Positions 41,799-51,378 are shown, counted from the stretch's first letter. The stretch: DNA of 55,020 bases from Nitrosomonas sp. Nm84 (GCF_003201565.1 NZ_QJJP01000011.1:49825-104844), one strand, 5' to 3'. Program-made: numbers and translations. Notes: generated from the letters alone by a model not told the origin.

Positions 41799-43262
41799 TT
41801 AACGTAACAATGAAAGAACATTGTTGGGCAATGAATTTGCTTGTGCAAGAATCGCTGTACCTGCTTGTTGCAGAATCTGCCCACGTGTCATGTTGGCTGT
41901 TTCAGCTGCAAAATCTGCATCTTGAATACGACTACGAGAAGCGGAAAGATTCTCAGAGGTGCTCTGCAGATTCGCGATAGTTGAACTGAAGCGGTTCTGA
42001 ATCGCACCCAGATCACCGCGTGAACTGTTAATTTGCGCCAGAGCGGCGTCAAGAGTTTTCAGTGCAGCTTGTGAATTGGTTGCGGATAATAGATCCAGCG
42101 TAGCTACTGAATTGAAAGCACTCACTGCACTTCCAAATACATCCGCATTTCCGTTACCTGCGGTGATCTGACCCGCAGAGCTAGCAAGTTCAATTTTACC
42201 GGTTATGGTTGTTGAATCAGTTGCAGCACCACCTGTTAATGTTCTGGTAGTTGTTCCTGCAACAACATCTGCTGTTTTGGTGGCGCCGGAGTTGTTGAAA
42301 TCCAAAACAGTAATGTCTCTGCCGTCAGTGGTTGATAAGGTGATGACAGATTTATCGCCTGGGGTTGCGAATGAAGCGGTAACACCAGTGGTTGATTGCA
42401 AACCATTAATTGAAGCGGCTAGGCTGCTTAAATCTGATTTGTCGTCGACAACAGCGGATACCGAGCTGCCATTCAATGTCATGGATATTGTGCCGGCACT
42501 GCCTAAATTGCCTAATGTGGCGCTATTGGTGGCCGTCGCCGTAATGCCAATGTTGGAGGCTGCGGTATTAATGGCTGCAGCAATGGTTTTTGCATCAGCA
42601 CCGACTGAATATGAGATTGCAGTTGCTGTGCCTTTGTTAGTTGTTAGTGCCAAATCAGCTTCAACAGTGACGCCGTTACCGGCTGATACATCGGCAGCGG
42701 CTGCTGTTGCTGTACCCATGGCAGTTCCAGTAGTATTAAGAATATGGCTGCCCAGCGCGGTAGCACGTGAATCACCAATCGAAGAGATGCTGATCGTTTG
42801 ATTGGCATTGGCTCCAACTTGGAAGCTCTGATTCAGAAAAGAGCCATCCAGCAAGTTCGTGCCGTTAAACTGGGTTTGACTGGCAACACGGGTTATTTCA
42901 GCCGTTAATTGTGTAGCTTCAGCCTGAAGTGATGCGCGATCACTGGCACTGTTGGTTGCATTGGCTGATTGTACGGCTAGTTCACGAATACGTTGCAAGT
43001 TGTTACCGATTTCACCTAATGCGCCCTCAGCCGTTTGTGATAGTGAAATACCGTCATTTGCATTACGCACAGCTTGATTCAGACCACGAATTTGTGAAGT
43101 CATCCTTTCTGAAATCGCCAGACCAGCAGCGTCATCTTTGGCGCTATTGATACGCAGACCAGATGACAAACGTGTTAGCGAAGTATTCAATGATGTCTGA
43201 GATGTGTTTAAATTCCGTTGTGCGTTTAATGAAGCTACATTAGAGTTAATAATTTGTGGCAT
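41799..43262 (-). CDS. fliC: Flagellin FliC
   Basis: 487 residues. The conserved D0/D1 ends are intact: MPQIINSNVASLNAQRNLNT, then RLSSGLRINSAKDDAAGLAI at the start and SRSRIQDADFAAETANMTRG, then QAGTAILAQANSLPNNVLSL at the end. The centre (about 180-370) is Ala/Thr/Ser-rich and variable. It is the filament subunit, exported by the flagellar type III system. It has a GGAGA ribosome site and a sigma-28-type promoter about 100 bases upstream. Confidence 0.97.
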   Translation of the reverse strand: MPQIINSNVASLNAQRNLNTSQTSLNTSLTRLSSGLRINSAKDDAAGLAISERMTSQIRGLNQAVRNANDGISLSQTAEGALGEIGNNLQRIRELAVQSANATNSASDRASLQAEATQLTAEITRVASQTQFNGTNLLDGSFLNQSFQVGANANQTISISSIGDSRATALGSHILNTTGTAMGTATAAAADVSAGNGVTVEADLALTTNKGTATAISYSVGADAKTIAAAINTAASNIGITATATNSATLGNLGSAGTISMTLNGSSVSAVVDDKSDLSSLAASINGLQSTTGVTASFATPGDKSVITLSTTDGRDITVLDFNNSGATKTADVVAGTTTRTLTGGAATDSTTITGKIELASSAGQITAGNGNADVFGSAVSAFNSVATLDLLSATNSQAALKTLDAALAQINSSRGDLGAIQNRFSSTIANLQSTSENLSASRSRIQDADFAAETANMTRGQILQQAGTAILAQANSLPNNVLSLLR

Positions 43263-43562
43263 TTGGGTTCTCCTTTTTAATGACTATGTGTGTTGGCATA
43301 ATTGCCAGTTCCGTTGGTTTTCCCTGCAATCCAAGAAGGTTTATAACCGCCGTTGATTGCAGTTATCGGACATCGTTTTGGAAAGTTTAGAGTTCTGTAA
43401 TTCATGTTTTTGTCTAATGAATTGGTTTGTCTCATTTGTTTGCGATAAAAATTATTTCTTTGCAATCAGATTATCTTGTAAAATAAGATAAGATTCAGCT
43501 AGTTAATTGGTGCAGTTAATTCTGGTTGGTGGTTTATCGGCTTCAACCTGCAAAGGTCTGAG
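43263..43562. other. Divergent promoter region fliC / sensor kinase
   Basis: About 300 bases. The minus-strand part carries the sigma-28 promoter of fliC and a leader of about 90 bases. For the plus-strand kinase gene only the ribosome site (AAAGGTCTGAG directly before the ATG) is evident. Confidence 0.6.
43363..43389 (-). promoter_or_regulatory. Sigma-28 (FliA) promoter of fliC
   Basis: Reading the minus strand: TAAACTTT, 11 bases, TCCGATAA. The FliA consensus is TAAAGTTT-N11-GCCGATAA, so 14 of 16 positions match with exact spacing. It lies 101 bases before the fliC ATG. Confidence 0.88.
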
Positions 43563-45095
43563 ATGGTCAATGAAGAAAAACTGAAAATACTAATGGTGGA
43601 GTATTCTGAAGAGGATGCGGAACGGGTATCGAATATGCTCGTTCAAGGTGGGTTCCAATCAGATTGTCTGCGTGTTTCAACTGCCATTGCTTTACATGAC
43701 GCACTTCTGATCAGAAACTGGGACGTGATTCTATCTGATTACGATTTGCCGCAACTCAATGCTCAAGATGTATTGCAAGCCATAAGAGAGCAAAATTTAG
43801 ATATACCTCTGATTATTGTATCGAGTCACGTGGGTGAAGAGGCTGCAGAACACATCATGGCTTTAGGTGCCTATGATTTTGTGACGAAAAGAAATCTTGC
43901 CAGACTGGTGCCTGCAATACGGCGCAGCCTGCATGAAGTAGAGAATTACCAGCGCTTTATAACTATACAAAACGCACTGCAAAAAAGTGAAACACTGTTC
44001 CAGGCTATCACATCCAATCTTCCCGGTGTGGTTTTTCAATTCTTGTTAACCGCTAAGAATCAAATCGGTTTTCCTTATGTGAGTGATGCCAGTGAAACAT
44101 TGCTGGGATTGCTTCCAAAAAAGCTAATGGATAATCCACGGCTCTTTCCGGCATTGATCTTGCCGGATGATAGAGAATCTTACCATCAGTTAATGATGAG
44201 ATCAGCTGAGCAGCTTGCAACTTGGAATTGGGAGGGCTGTATTCAAGTAAAAGGCGATACTGATATCAAGTGGATCAGTTTGCGTGCGACACCCAGAAAA
44301 ATGACTGACGGTGCGACGATATGGGATGGTATCATGATCAATATTACGCGAAATAAATTGACTGAGCGCGAAATTGCGCGCTCACGTGAGCAATTGGCCG
44401 AATTATCTTCTTACTTGCAGAAAGTCAAAGAACAAGAGCGTGCTCGAATTGCACGAGAAATTCATGATGATATTGGGGGAACGTTGACTGCAATTAAATG
44501 TGAGCTGTTTCCGTGTATGGATACAACGCTAAGAAAGCCTGAATTTTATCAGCAAAAAGCGAAGTCTATTGAATGTTTAGTGGACCGTGTCATTGATAGC
44601 ACGCGTCGAATTTCCTTGGATTTGCGACCAGGTATTCTTGATTGTGGCATCGTAGCAGCTGTTCAATGGCAGGCAAAAGAATTTAGTGACCGAACCGGTA
44701 TTGCTTGTAAGGTATCCTGTGGGAATGAAGAAATACCTTTGGATTCGGATTTGGCAGTAGCAATTTTTCGTGTTTTCCAGGAAACTCTCACGAATATCTC
44801 AAAGCATGCACATGCTTCTCACGTTCAAGTTAAGCTTGTGGAGTTGGATAAGTTGATTCTTCTGGAAATAATCGATAATGGATGTGGAATTGCGAGTGTT
44901 GACATGGAGAAGCAGGATTCTTTTGGAATTCGGGGCATGCGTGAACGTTGTCAACAGTTAAAAGGGAGTTTTCACATTTCGGGAGATCCGAAAAAGGGTA
45001 CTAAGGTAACTATTCTTATTCCTACTGGTAATTTGGAACAACAAACTGGGTATGTGGTTGGTTTAGAGAGTAAATTAAAAAAAACCACAATTTGA
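43563..45095 (+). CDS. REC-PAS-HisKA_3 hybrid sensor histidine kinase
   Basis: 510 residues. An N-terminal receiver (about 1-125) has Asp in ILSDYDLPQ and Lys in VTKRN, with one acidic-pocket residue only (MVEYSEED). A PAS-like domain follows (about 145-270). The kinase core has the phospho-His in ARIAREIHDDIGGTLTA (HisKA_3), the N box FQETLTNISKHAHASHV, and GIRGMRERC. This is a NarX/DegS-type cytoplasmic kinase with no membrane helix. The NarL-type regulator 53 bases downstream is the likely partner. The signal is unknown; placement beside fliC suggests a motility-related input. Confidence 0.88.
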   Translation: MVNEEKLKILMVEYSEEDAERVSNMLVQGGFQSDCLRVSTAIALHDALLIRNWDVILSDYDLPQLNAQDVLQAIREQNLDIPLIIVSSHVGEEAAEHIMALGAYDFVTKRNLARLVPAIRRSLHEVENYQRFITIQNALQKSETLFQAITSNLPGVVFQFLLTAKNQIGFPYVSDASETLLGLLPKKLMDNPRLFPALILPDDRESYHQLMMRSAEQLATWNWEGCIQVKGDTDIKWISLRATPRKMTDGATIWDGIMINITRNKLTEREIARSREQLAELSSYLQKVKEQERARIAREIHDDIGGTLTAIKCELFPCMDTTLRKPEFYQQKAKSIECLVDRVIDSTRRISLDLRPGILDCGIVAAVQWQAKEFSDRTGIACKVSCGNEEIPLDSDLAVAIFRVFQETLTNISKHAHASHVQVKLVELDKLILLEIIDNGCGIASVDMEKQDSFGIRGMRERCQQLKGSFHISGDPKKGTKVTILIPTGNLEQQTGYVVGLESKLKKTTI

Positions 45096-45148
45096 ATATA
45101 TGATGAAAGAAAAGAAAGTTGCGTGGCTTTGAGTAGCTGGAGATATAC

Positions 45149-45781
45149 ATGATAAGTGTAATGATTGCTGATGATCATGCAATTGTTCGCCAAGGCTTAA
45201 AGCAGATACTCAGTGAAACTGATGATATTAAAGTAACTGGTGAAGCAGAGACAGGATTTCAAGCAATCAAGATTGCACGGCAACAACATTTCGACGTTAT
45301 GTTATTGGATATTTCTTTGCCGGACAGAAATGGCATTGAAATTCTCAAACAAGTTAAAAAGGATAAGCCAGACCTTGCAGTATTAATGCTCAGTATGCAC
45401 AATGAGCACGAATTTGCAATTCGTGCATTAAAAGCAGGGGCGGCGGGTTATCTAAATAAACAAAGTGCACCAGCGCAACTTGTTATCGCTATTCGTCAGG
45501 TAGCAAAAGGTGATAAATATGTGAGCCCAGCGGTTGCCCAAGAACTTGCTAACACTATCAACATTGATGCAGATAAGCCACTTTACACCACTTTATCTGA
45601 CCGAGAGTACCAAACATTGTGTTTTATTGCTGCAGGCAAGACGTTGTCAGAGATATCGGCAGAAATGTTTCTGAGCCCAAAGACAGTGAGTGTCTACCGT
45701 GCACGATTATTGGAGAAACTTAAGTTAACGAATAATTCAGAATTAATTCGCTATGCAATAAAAAATAAGCTAGTTGATTAA
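45149..45781 (+). CDS. NarL/FixJ-type response regulator
   Basis: 210 residues. The receiver has DDHAIVRQGL, the phospho-acceptor Asp in MLLDISLPDRNG, and Lys in YLNKQSAP. The C-terminal LuxR-type helix-turn-helix (about 142-205) reads LSDREYQTLCFIAAGKTLSE, then LSPKTVSVYRARLLEKL. It would be phosphorylated by the kinase just upstream and bind DNA. Target genes are unknown. Confidence 0.92.
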   Translation: MISVMIADDHAIVRQGLKQILSETDDIKVTGEAETGFQAIKIARQQHFDVMLLDISLPDRNGIEILKQVKKDKPDLAVLMLSMHNEHEFAIRALKAGAAGYLNKQSAPAQLVIAIRQVAKGDKYVSPAVAQELANTINIDADKPLYTTLSDREYQTLCFIAAGKTLSEISAEMFLSPKTVSVYRARLLEKLKLTNNSELIRYAIKNKLVD

Positions 45782-45836
45782 GTGTTGTGCTGATTTTGTT
45801 TTAATTGAGAGGGTTTTCATTTTTTTATGTGTTTGA

Positions 45837-47666
45837 ATGATATCTATGAATCAAGATAGGAATCTGACTCCTCTAATGCTTGCTCGTGAAACATTGCAGC
45901 AGCTTTCGTCACTTAAGATCCCTCCCACTCCTGATAATTATCATAGGGTCTATCATCAGATTGCAGGTAAATCAGAGAGTGCTATTTCTGAGAACGCTGC
46001 AAAAATTTTGAAGGAATTAATATCAGAGTTTCCACGACATACACCCAATTTACTGAAATATGCTAATGCGTTGGAACAGGCTTTAGAGGCTAAGAATTGG
46101 TACAAATATAAAGCCACGTTCATTAAGTTTGTTGAAACTGAATTTACCTCAAAAAATAAGCTTAATGAGCTTGATAATAAAGCGCGTGTTCCATGGGGGG
46201 GCATAATAGAAGCTTTATTCAAGCAAATGGAGAGCAACCACGGTACTTTGACTATCGCCAAAAAACGAGCATCTCTCAGTCACGTACTCACAAGATTTTC
46301 TCAAAATCCAGAACAGTTATATATCAAGCTGGAAGCTTTAATTGATTCATGGATAAAACCCTTGGCATCTCCCCAAAAGCAAGTTGATAATTTAGAAGCA
46401 GTTTCGTTATCTGTTCAAAACCAGAGCTCAGATAATACTGAGTCCGAGAAACAGCATGCAGCTACTTATTTTATCGCCCAACTACTGGAGCCACAGGCAC
46501 AAATGCTGGAGAGCATTGCCGATTCTCAGATGAATGATCCTGTCTTAGCTGAAGAAGCCAAACTGCTTGCACAGCAATTAAGGAAAATTCAAGATGAGCA
46601 GGAGATGGAACGGTGTATTTTTAGGTTTAAGCAATTTTGTCTTAAATTAGAATTATTGAGTGATAATGGTACCAAGTTACAACAAGGCCTATTAAGGTTA
46701 TTGAATTTGCTGATAAATAGTACTGGTTATTTATTGTCGGAGGATCCGTGGGTTATGAATAAGATCCTGATGTTGCAGGAAGCAATATCTAACCCATTGG
46801 ATCTGCGCAATATCGCGCAAGCTGAGCATTACTTGGAAGAAATTATCCAGAATCAAGAAATCATAAAACAAAGCCTGAATGAAGCCAAGTCGATCATGAG
46901 ACAAATGGTGAATTCCTTAATTAGTAATATTGAGGAATTATCTGACTCAACAGGGGAATATCACGACAAACTTGGATATTATTCCGAGCAAATTAATCAA
47001 GTAGATGACATAAAACTACTCAATCAATTTCTTGTGGAAATCATGCAAGAGACTAAGCAGATGCAAGAGAGTGCATCAAATTACCGTAATGACTTTCTCG
47101 CTGCCCGTGCAGAGGTCAGCTCAGCGCAGGATAAAATTAATCAGCTTGAAGCTGAGTTATCAAGAATGTGCGAAAAAGTGCATGAAGATCATTTAACTGG
47201 TGTACTGAATCGACGGGGCCTGGATAGTGCTTTTGAACGTGAAACTTCTCGTGCGACACGTCACCAAATTCCTTTATGTTATGCACTACTAGACATTGAT
47301 AATTTCAAACAATTGAATGATACACATGGTCATACAGTCGGAGATGACGTGTTGGTATATTTAGCTGAGTCAGTCAAAAATACGACGCGACCTGAAGATA
47401 TCGTGTCACGTTATGGTGGCGAAGAGTTTGTGATTTTACTACCAAACACAGAGCTTAAAGAAGCTGTTGAGGTTCTGGCCAGAATACGACGCAATTTAAC
47501 CAAGAAGTTTTTCCTACATGAAAATAAGCGCTTATTGATTACTTTCAGTGCTGGTGTTGCTCAACACCAGCCAGGAGAATCACAAGAAAATACTTTTAAG
47601 CGTGCCGATGAAGCACTATATCGTGCAAAAAAAGGTGGAAAGAATCAAATACTCATATCCGAGTAA
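45837..47666 (+). CDS. Diguanylate cyclase with long helical N-terminus
   Basis: 609 residues. About 450 residues of largely helical, coiled-coil-like sequence (LARETLQQLSSLKIPPTPDN at the start) precede a complete GGDEF domain. The active-site loop is RYGGEEFVILL and the inhibitory I-site RPED lies 5 residues before it, so it should make c-di-GMP with product feedback. No membrane helix or standard sensor domain was recognised in the N-terminus. A start 9 bases later (45846) is possible; the ribosome site is weak. Confidence 0.88.
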   Translation: MISMNQDRNLTPLMLARETLQQLSSLKIPPTPDNYHRVYHQIAGKSESAISENAAKILKELISEFPRHTPNLLKYANALEQALEAKNWYKYKATFIKFVETEFTSKNKLNELDNKARVPWGGIIEALFKQMESNHGTLTIAKKRASLSHVLTRFSQNPEQLYIKLEALIDSWIKPLASPQKQVDNLEAVSLSVQNQSSDNTESEKQHAATYFIAQLLEPQAQMLESIADSQMNDPVLAEEAKLLAQQLRKIQDEQEMERCIFRFKQFCLKLELLSDNGTKLQQGLLRLLNLLINSTGYLLSEDPWVMNKILMLQEAISNPLDLRNIAQAEHYLEEIIQNQEIIKQSLNEAKSIMRQMVNSLISNIEELSDSTGEYHDKLGYYSEQINQVDDIKLLNQFLVEIMQETKQMQESASNYRNDFLAARAEVSSAQDKINQLEAELSRMCEKVHEDHLTGVLNRRGLDSAFERETSRATRHQIPLCYALLDIDNFKQLNDTHGHTVGDDVLVYLAESVKNTTRPEDIVSRYGGEEFVILLPNTELKEAVEVLARIRRNLTKKFFLHENKRLLITFSAGVAQHQPGESQENTFKRADEALYRAKKGGKNQILISE

Positions 47667-47880
47667 CTTTTGTAACTGAATGTTAATTATAGTGTTTGCA
47701 ATATTCTTCAGTAAATAGCACCGATTTCCCTTTTTATTCATTCAATCTATTTCTGACCTGCTCTGCTAACTTTGTTCACGTGGCAGTCTATACCGGAATG
47801 GGTTCTCCTTCGCAATCCAACAAATTATCCCTGAACTGGCATAGCCTGACATTCCATGATGCCAAATGAGGAGGATAGCG

Positions 47881-48684
47881 ATGCAAAAAGCTATTAAACA
47901 AAAACAGAGAGGAATGCTGAGACTGGTTAAATCATCACCAGGTGCTATTAAAAGTGAGCAGAAACCTATGGCTGATTCTGAAGACTATTATAAGCAAGTA
48001 GAATGTTATGCTGAACAGATTCGCAAAACAAATAGCGCGGATGAAATTATTAGAATTCTTGACATTGTATTGTCTGAAACCAGGGGCTTGAGATTTAGTG
48101 ATGAAGTATTTGCCGCACAGGAACAGGTAAAACATGCAGAGCAAAAAATTGAATCGTTAAAAAGTGAACTAGAACAGCTGAGGGGACTCGTACAAACTGA
48201 CCAAATGACCGGTGCGTTCAATCGTCGTGGCTTAGATGATGTTTTTAAACGTGAGGCAGCTCGTGCTGATCGGAATGCACAGTCACTTGGTGTGATTTTG
48301 ATCGATCTGGATAATTTTAAACAGATCAATGATAGCTTGGGCCATCCCTATGGAGACAGTGTACTGGTTAATTTGGTTACTGTTGCTAAAGAAACATTGC
48401 GTCCTACAGATATTGTGGCACGTTTTGGGGGTGAGGAATTTGTGATTCTATTGCCTGATGTAGAAATGGAAGAGGCATTAACCATTATTAATCGATTGCA
48501 AAATAATTTAATAAAGAATAGCTTGCTGCAGATCGATAATCAATTAACTTCAATAACGTTTAGTGCTGGTGTTGCATTACGTTCATTTGGTGAGCATCAA
48601 CATTCAGTATTAAATCGTGCTGATCAGGCGCTTTACCAGGCAAAACGTACAGGGAAGAATCGCGCAATTCCGGCATTAGTGTAA
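47881..48684 (+). CDS. Diguanylate cyclase (GGDEF)
   Basis: 267 residues. A basic N-terminus and a helical linker ending in a coiled coil (QEQVKHAEQKIESLKSELEQ) precede a GGDEF domain (about 105-267). It has TDQMTGAFNRRGL, DLDNFKQINDSLGHPYGD, RFGGEEFVILLP and the RPTD I-site. It is a paralogue of the GGDEF domain in the gene before it, which suggests a local duplication. The start at 47881 follows AGGAGG; an ATG at 47866 lies inside that region. Confidence 0.9.
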   Translation: MQKAIKQKQRGMLRLVKSSPGAIKSEQKPMADSEDYYKQVECYAEQIRKTNSADEIIRILDIVLSETRGLRFSDEVFAAQEQVKHAEQKIESLKSELEQLRGLVQTDQMTGAFNRRGLDDVFKREAARADRNAQSLGVILIDLDNFKQINDSLGHPYGDSVLVNLVTVAKETLRPTDIVARFGGEEFVILLPDVEMEEALTIINRLQNNLIKNSLLQIDNQLTSITFSAGVALRSFGEHQHSVLNRADQALYQAKRTGKNRAIPALV

Positions 48685-48913
48685 TCAATCATTTGTAGTG
48701 ACGAAAATATACTCTGTTGATATTGTTGGTTCGGGCAATGCATGGCAGTTCAAAAAATCGCATTTCTTTTTTATTCAATCGTTTGATTTTTTTAAAAGAT
48801 AAAGGTTCTGCACATATATTTTTATTAGGAACAAAATAATCTTAAGAAAGATTCAATGAAGCCGATGAGCTAGAACATTTTGTCTGGGACAATAGATTAC
48901 AGCGGAGGAACAA

Positions 48914-50152
48914 ATGGGAGGTTTTTTTCTTGGTCGACAACCAATTCTAGATCGTAATCATAATTTAGTAGCATTTGAATTGCTTTTTAGACAAGAGGAA
49001 ACTGAAGAGGTAGCACATGTCACAAATGATTTATCTGCATCAGCTAATGTTATCGTTAATGCGTACGGTCAGCTAGGTATCCAGAATGTATTGGGTCGGC
49101 AGCGCGGTTTTGTTAATGCAGATCCCGACCTGATTATGAGCGACATTATTAGTTTATTACCTTGCAAGCATGTCATTCTAGAAATAAAAGAGTCCCCATC
49201 AATTACTGCGGAATTTATGCAGCGGTGTAACGAATTAAAACAAAAAGGATATCAATTTGCTCTTGATAATGTTGTCGCAATGAACAGCAAAATTGAACAA
49301 CTGTTGCCTATAGTCAGTGTAGTGAAAGTGGATATCCTGGCGCTTGAGAAAGATCAACTCGCAGAACTTGTAAGTGAACTAAATCGTTGGCCAGTCCTGC
49401 TTTTGGCTCTGAAAGTAGAAAATCGTGAACAAGAAGCACGTTGCATGCAATTGGGTTTCCAGATGTTTCAGGGCTATTATTTTGCAAAACCTGAGGTTTT
49501 GTCAGTAAAACGTGCTGATCCAGGAAAGATGTCATTATTAAAGCTGCTGACATTAGTTATGAGTGATAGTGAAATTGAAGAGATCGAGAAGGAATTTAAA
49601 CATCAACCAGGACTTAGTTACAACTTGATGCGTATGGTGAACTCAGTCGCCAGCGGCCTACCACAAAAAATCAATTCTATCAAACATGCAATTATGATAT
49701 TGGGACGTAAACAGCTGCAGAGATGGGTACAGCTGTTGCTTTATAGCGCTAATCAATCAGATGATGGTATGTCCAATGCTTTAATGCAAACAGCTGCAGT
49801 GCGCGGGAAACTGATGGAATTAATTGCAACGGCCGAACGTCCCCATGATAAAAATCACCATGAAAGAGCATTTATGGTTGGGATCTTATCGCTACTTGAT
49901 GCATTGCTAGGCATTGAGATGCAGCAAATAGTAGACAAACTGGGTATTCCCGATGATATGAGTCAAGCATTACTAACCCGAGATGGACGTTTGGGTTTAG
50001 AGCTGAAGTTAATTGAAGCTAATGAGAAAGGTGAAATTACTACAATTCAGTCCATATTGAGTCAGCTAGGTTTCCTGAGTTTAAGCGAATTGGCAGATAT
50101 AGAAATACAAGCAATTGGATGGGCGAATCGAATCGGTGAAGTGACTAATTGA
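48914..50152 (+). CDS. EAL/HDOD signalling protein (YuxH-like)
   Basis: 412 residues. An N-terminal EAL-like domain (about 1-200: FFLGRQPILDRNHNLVAFEL) has ELL in place of EAL, and the usual metal ligands are largely missing, so it is likely catalytically dead. An HDOD domain follows (about 205-400: HQPGLSYNLMRMVNS, then AIMILGRKQLQRWVQLLL). Such proteins act in signalling, often tying c-di-GMP to motility. A GGAGG ribosome site precedes the ATG. A weak sigma-28-like -10 (GCCGATGA) lies at 48861-48868. Confidence 0.88.
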   Translation: MGGFFLGRQPILDRNHNLVAFELLFRQEETEEVAHVTNDLSASANVIVNAYGQLGIQNVLGRQRGFVNADPDLIMSDIISLLPCKHVILEIKESPSITAEFMQRCNELKQKGYQFALDNVVAMNSKIEQLLPIVSVVKVDILALEKDQLAELVSELNRWPVLLLALKVENREQEARCMQLGFQMFQGYYFAKPEVLSVKRADPGKMSLLKLLTLVMSDSEIEEIEKEFKHQPGLSYNLMRMVNSVASGLPQKINSIKHAIMILGRKQLQRWVQLLLYSANQSDDGMSNALMQTAAVRGKLMELIATAERPHDKNHHERAFMVGILSLLDALLGIEMQQIVDKLGIPDDMSQALLTRDGRLGLELKLIEANEKGEITTIQSILSQLGFLSLSELADIEIQAIGWANRIGEVTN

Positions 50153-50178
50153 GTATATTTTTTGCCGCTCTTTAGAGC

Positions 50179-50205
50179 TAAAGCTATTTTATGTCATGCC
50201 GTTAA
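50179..50205 (+). promoter_or_regulatory. Sigma-28 (FliA) promoter of the chemotaxis genes
   Basis: TAAAGCTA, 11 bases, GCCGTTAA: 13 of 16 positions match the FliA consensus with exact spacing. It lies 132 bases before the CheZ-like gene and would drive that gene plus cheY and perhaps cheA-cheW. Confidence 0.82.
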
Positions 50206-50336
50206 TGCATTGATTAATAATTATTTTAACGTGATTTGAGTGATCGGTAACGGAGCAATTGCGGGGAATAAGGCATTTTAGGGATTTCAATAGATTTGAT
50301 CCATCGGCGTTTTTATTGAGCAATGAGGAGAAAAGT

Positions 50337-50918
50337 ATGGTTGAGATGCAACCAGGCGACGGCAAAACTGACAATCAGAACTCGGATCAATTAGTGGCAG
50401 TAGGCCTACCAAATGAAGCTCTATGTAATACTGAAGCCGACGAATACTTTATGAGTATTAAAGTAGAACTCAATCAGATTGATCGATTGATCAGTGATGC
50501 GGTAAATAATCTTGTTATTAATTTTAGATATATCAGCAAATTGACAAAATCACATCATGATATGGTCTTGGCTATTGAGAAAATGGCTGCTCCTGAAGGA
50601 AGTAAACCCATTATTGAGCTACTAGAGAAACAAATGATCATTGCTGACAAAATTGAGCAAGAGTTAGAGATGGCAATTACTTCATTGCAATTTGGAGATT
50701 TAGTTACTCAGTTGCTTGCACATACAGCGAGGCAAGTTGAAACACTTAACATGGAACTACAGCGCATTGATCGGCAAAGTAATTGGAAGAGTGAGAAGAC
50801 AACGATGCAAGTGACTCACGAAGGAATCTCAAGAGCAGTTAATCTAGCAAATACTAAAAGCAAAAGAAAGCCTGTCGTACAGCAAGGCATGCAGATGGGC
50901 GATATCGAACTTTTTTAA
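50337..50918 (+). CDS. CheZ-like protein, putative CheY-P phosphatase
   Basis: 193 residues, mainly helical. The stretch SLQFGDLVTQLLAHTARQV (about 116-134) matches the CheZ catalytic helix: Asp121 and Gln125 have the same 4-residue spacing as the Asp and Gln of E. coli CheZ (FQDLTGQ). The acidic-hydrophobic end GDIELF resembles the C-terminal CheY-binding peptide of CheZ. It lies 70 bases before cheY. Related QF-x-D-x-x-x-Q helices also occur in other chemotaxis-associated proteins, so phosphatase activity is inferred. GAGGAG 6 bases upstream supports the ATG at 50337 over a longer frame from 50259. Confidence 0.68.
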   Translation: MVEMQPGDGKTDNQNSDQLVAVGLPNEALCNTEADEYFMSIKVELNQIDRLISDAVNNLVINFRYISKLTKSHHDMVLAIEKMAAPEGSKPIIELLEKQMIIADKIEQELEMAITSLQFGDLVTQLLAHTARQVETLNMELQRIDRQSNWKSEKTTMQVTHEGISRAVNLANTKSKRKPVVQQGMQMGDIELF

Positions 50919-50988
50919 CATAAAGCGAGCTTGCGATATGCACATTTTATCTAAGGATTTAACAATATTAGTAAGAGGAGTGGGGTAA

Positions 50989-51354
50989 ATGGCTAAAACG
51001 ATACTTGCGGTAGATGATTCTGCATCAATTCGACAAATGGTCGCTTTTACGCTTAAAGGTGCAGGTTATGAAGTGATTGAAGCAGTTGATGGTCAAGATG
51101 CATTAGATAAAGCAAATGCTTATAAAGTTAACTTAGTATTGACAGATATTAATATGCCCCGCATGGACGGACTAAAGTTACTTGAGTTATTGCGCAAATT
51201 ATCTCATTACAAGGCGATACCAATTCTAATGTTGACTACTGAATCTGGCGATGAAATGAAGGCAAAAGGTAGGGCAGCTGGCGCAACAGGTTGGCTGGTT
51301 AAGCCTTTTGATCCTAAGCGTTTACTCGAAGTAATTAGCAAGGTTATCGGTTAA
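50989..51354 (+). CDS. cheY: Chemotaxis response regulator CheY
   Basis: 121 residues, a single receiver. The acidic pocket is AVDDSASIRQM, the phospho-Asp is in LVLTDINMPRMDG, Thr in LMLTTESGD and Lys in LVKPFDP. CheY-P binds the flagellar switch protein FliM. A strong ribosome site (GAGGAG) precedes the ATG. It sits between the CheZ-like gene and cheA. Confidence 0.92.
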   Translation: MAKTILAVDDSASIRQMVAFTLKGAGYEVIEAVDGQDALDKANAYKVNLVLTDINMPRMDGLKLLELLRKLSHYKAIPILMLTTESGDEMKAKGRAAGATGWLVKPFDPKRLLEVISKVIG

Positions 51355-51378
51355 CTTTATGTGTAATATTAATTGGTT

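Noticed and set aside
42205..42801. 198-codon plus-strand frame inside fliC
   Set aside because: Antisense shadow of the Ala/Thr-rich flagellin centre; low-complexity Val/Ala/Pro product.
48843..48868. Possible sigma-28 promoter before the EAL/HDOD gene
   Set aside because: The -10 (GCCGATGA) is good, but the -35 matches poorly and the spacing is off by one, so it is not listed as a feature.
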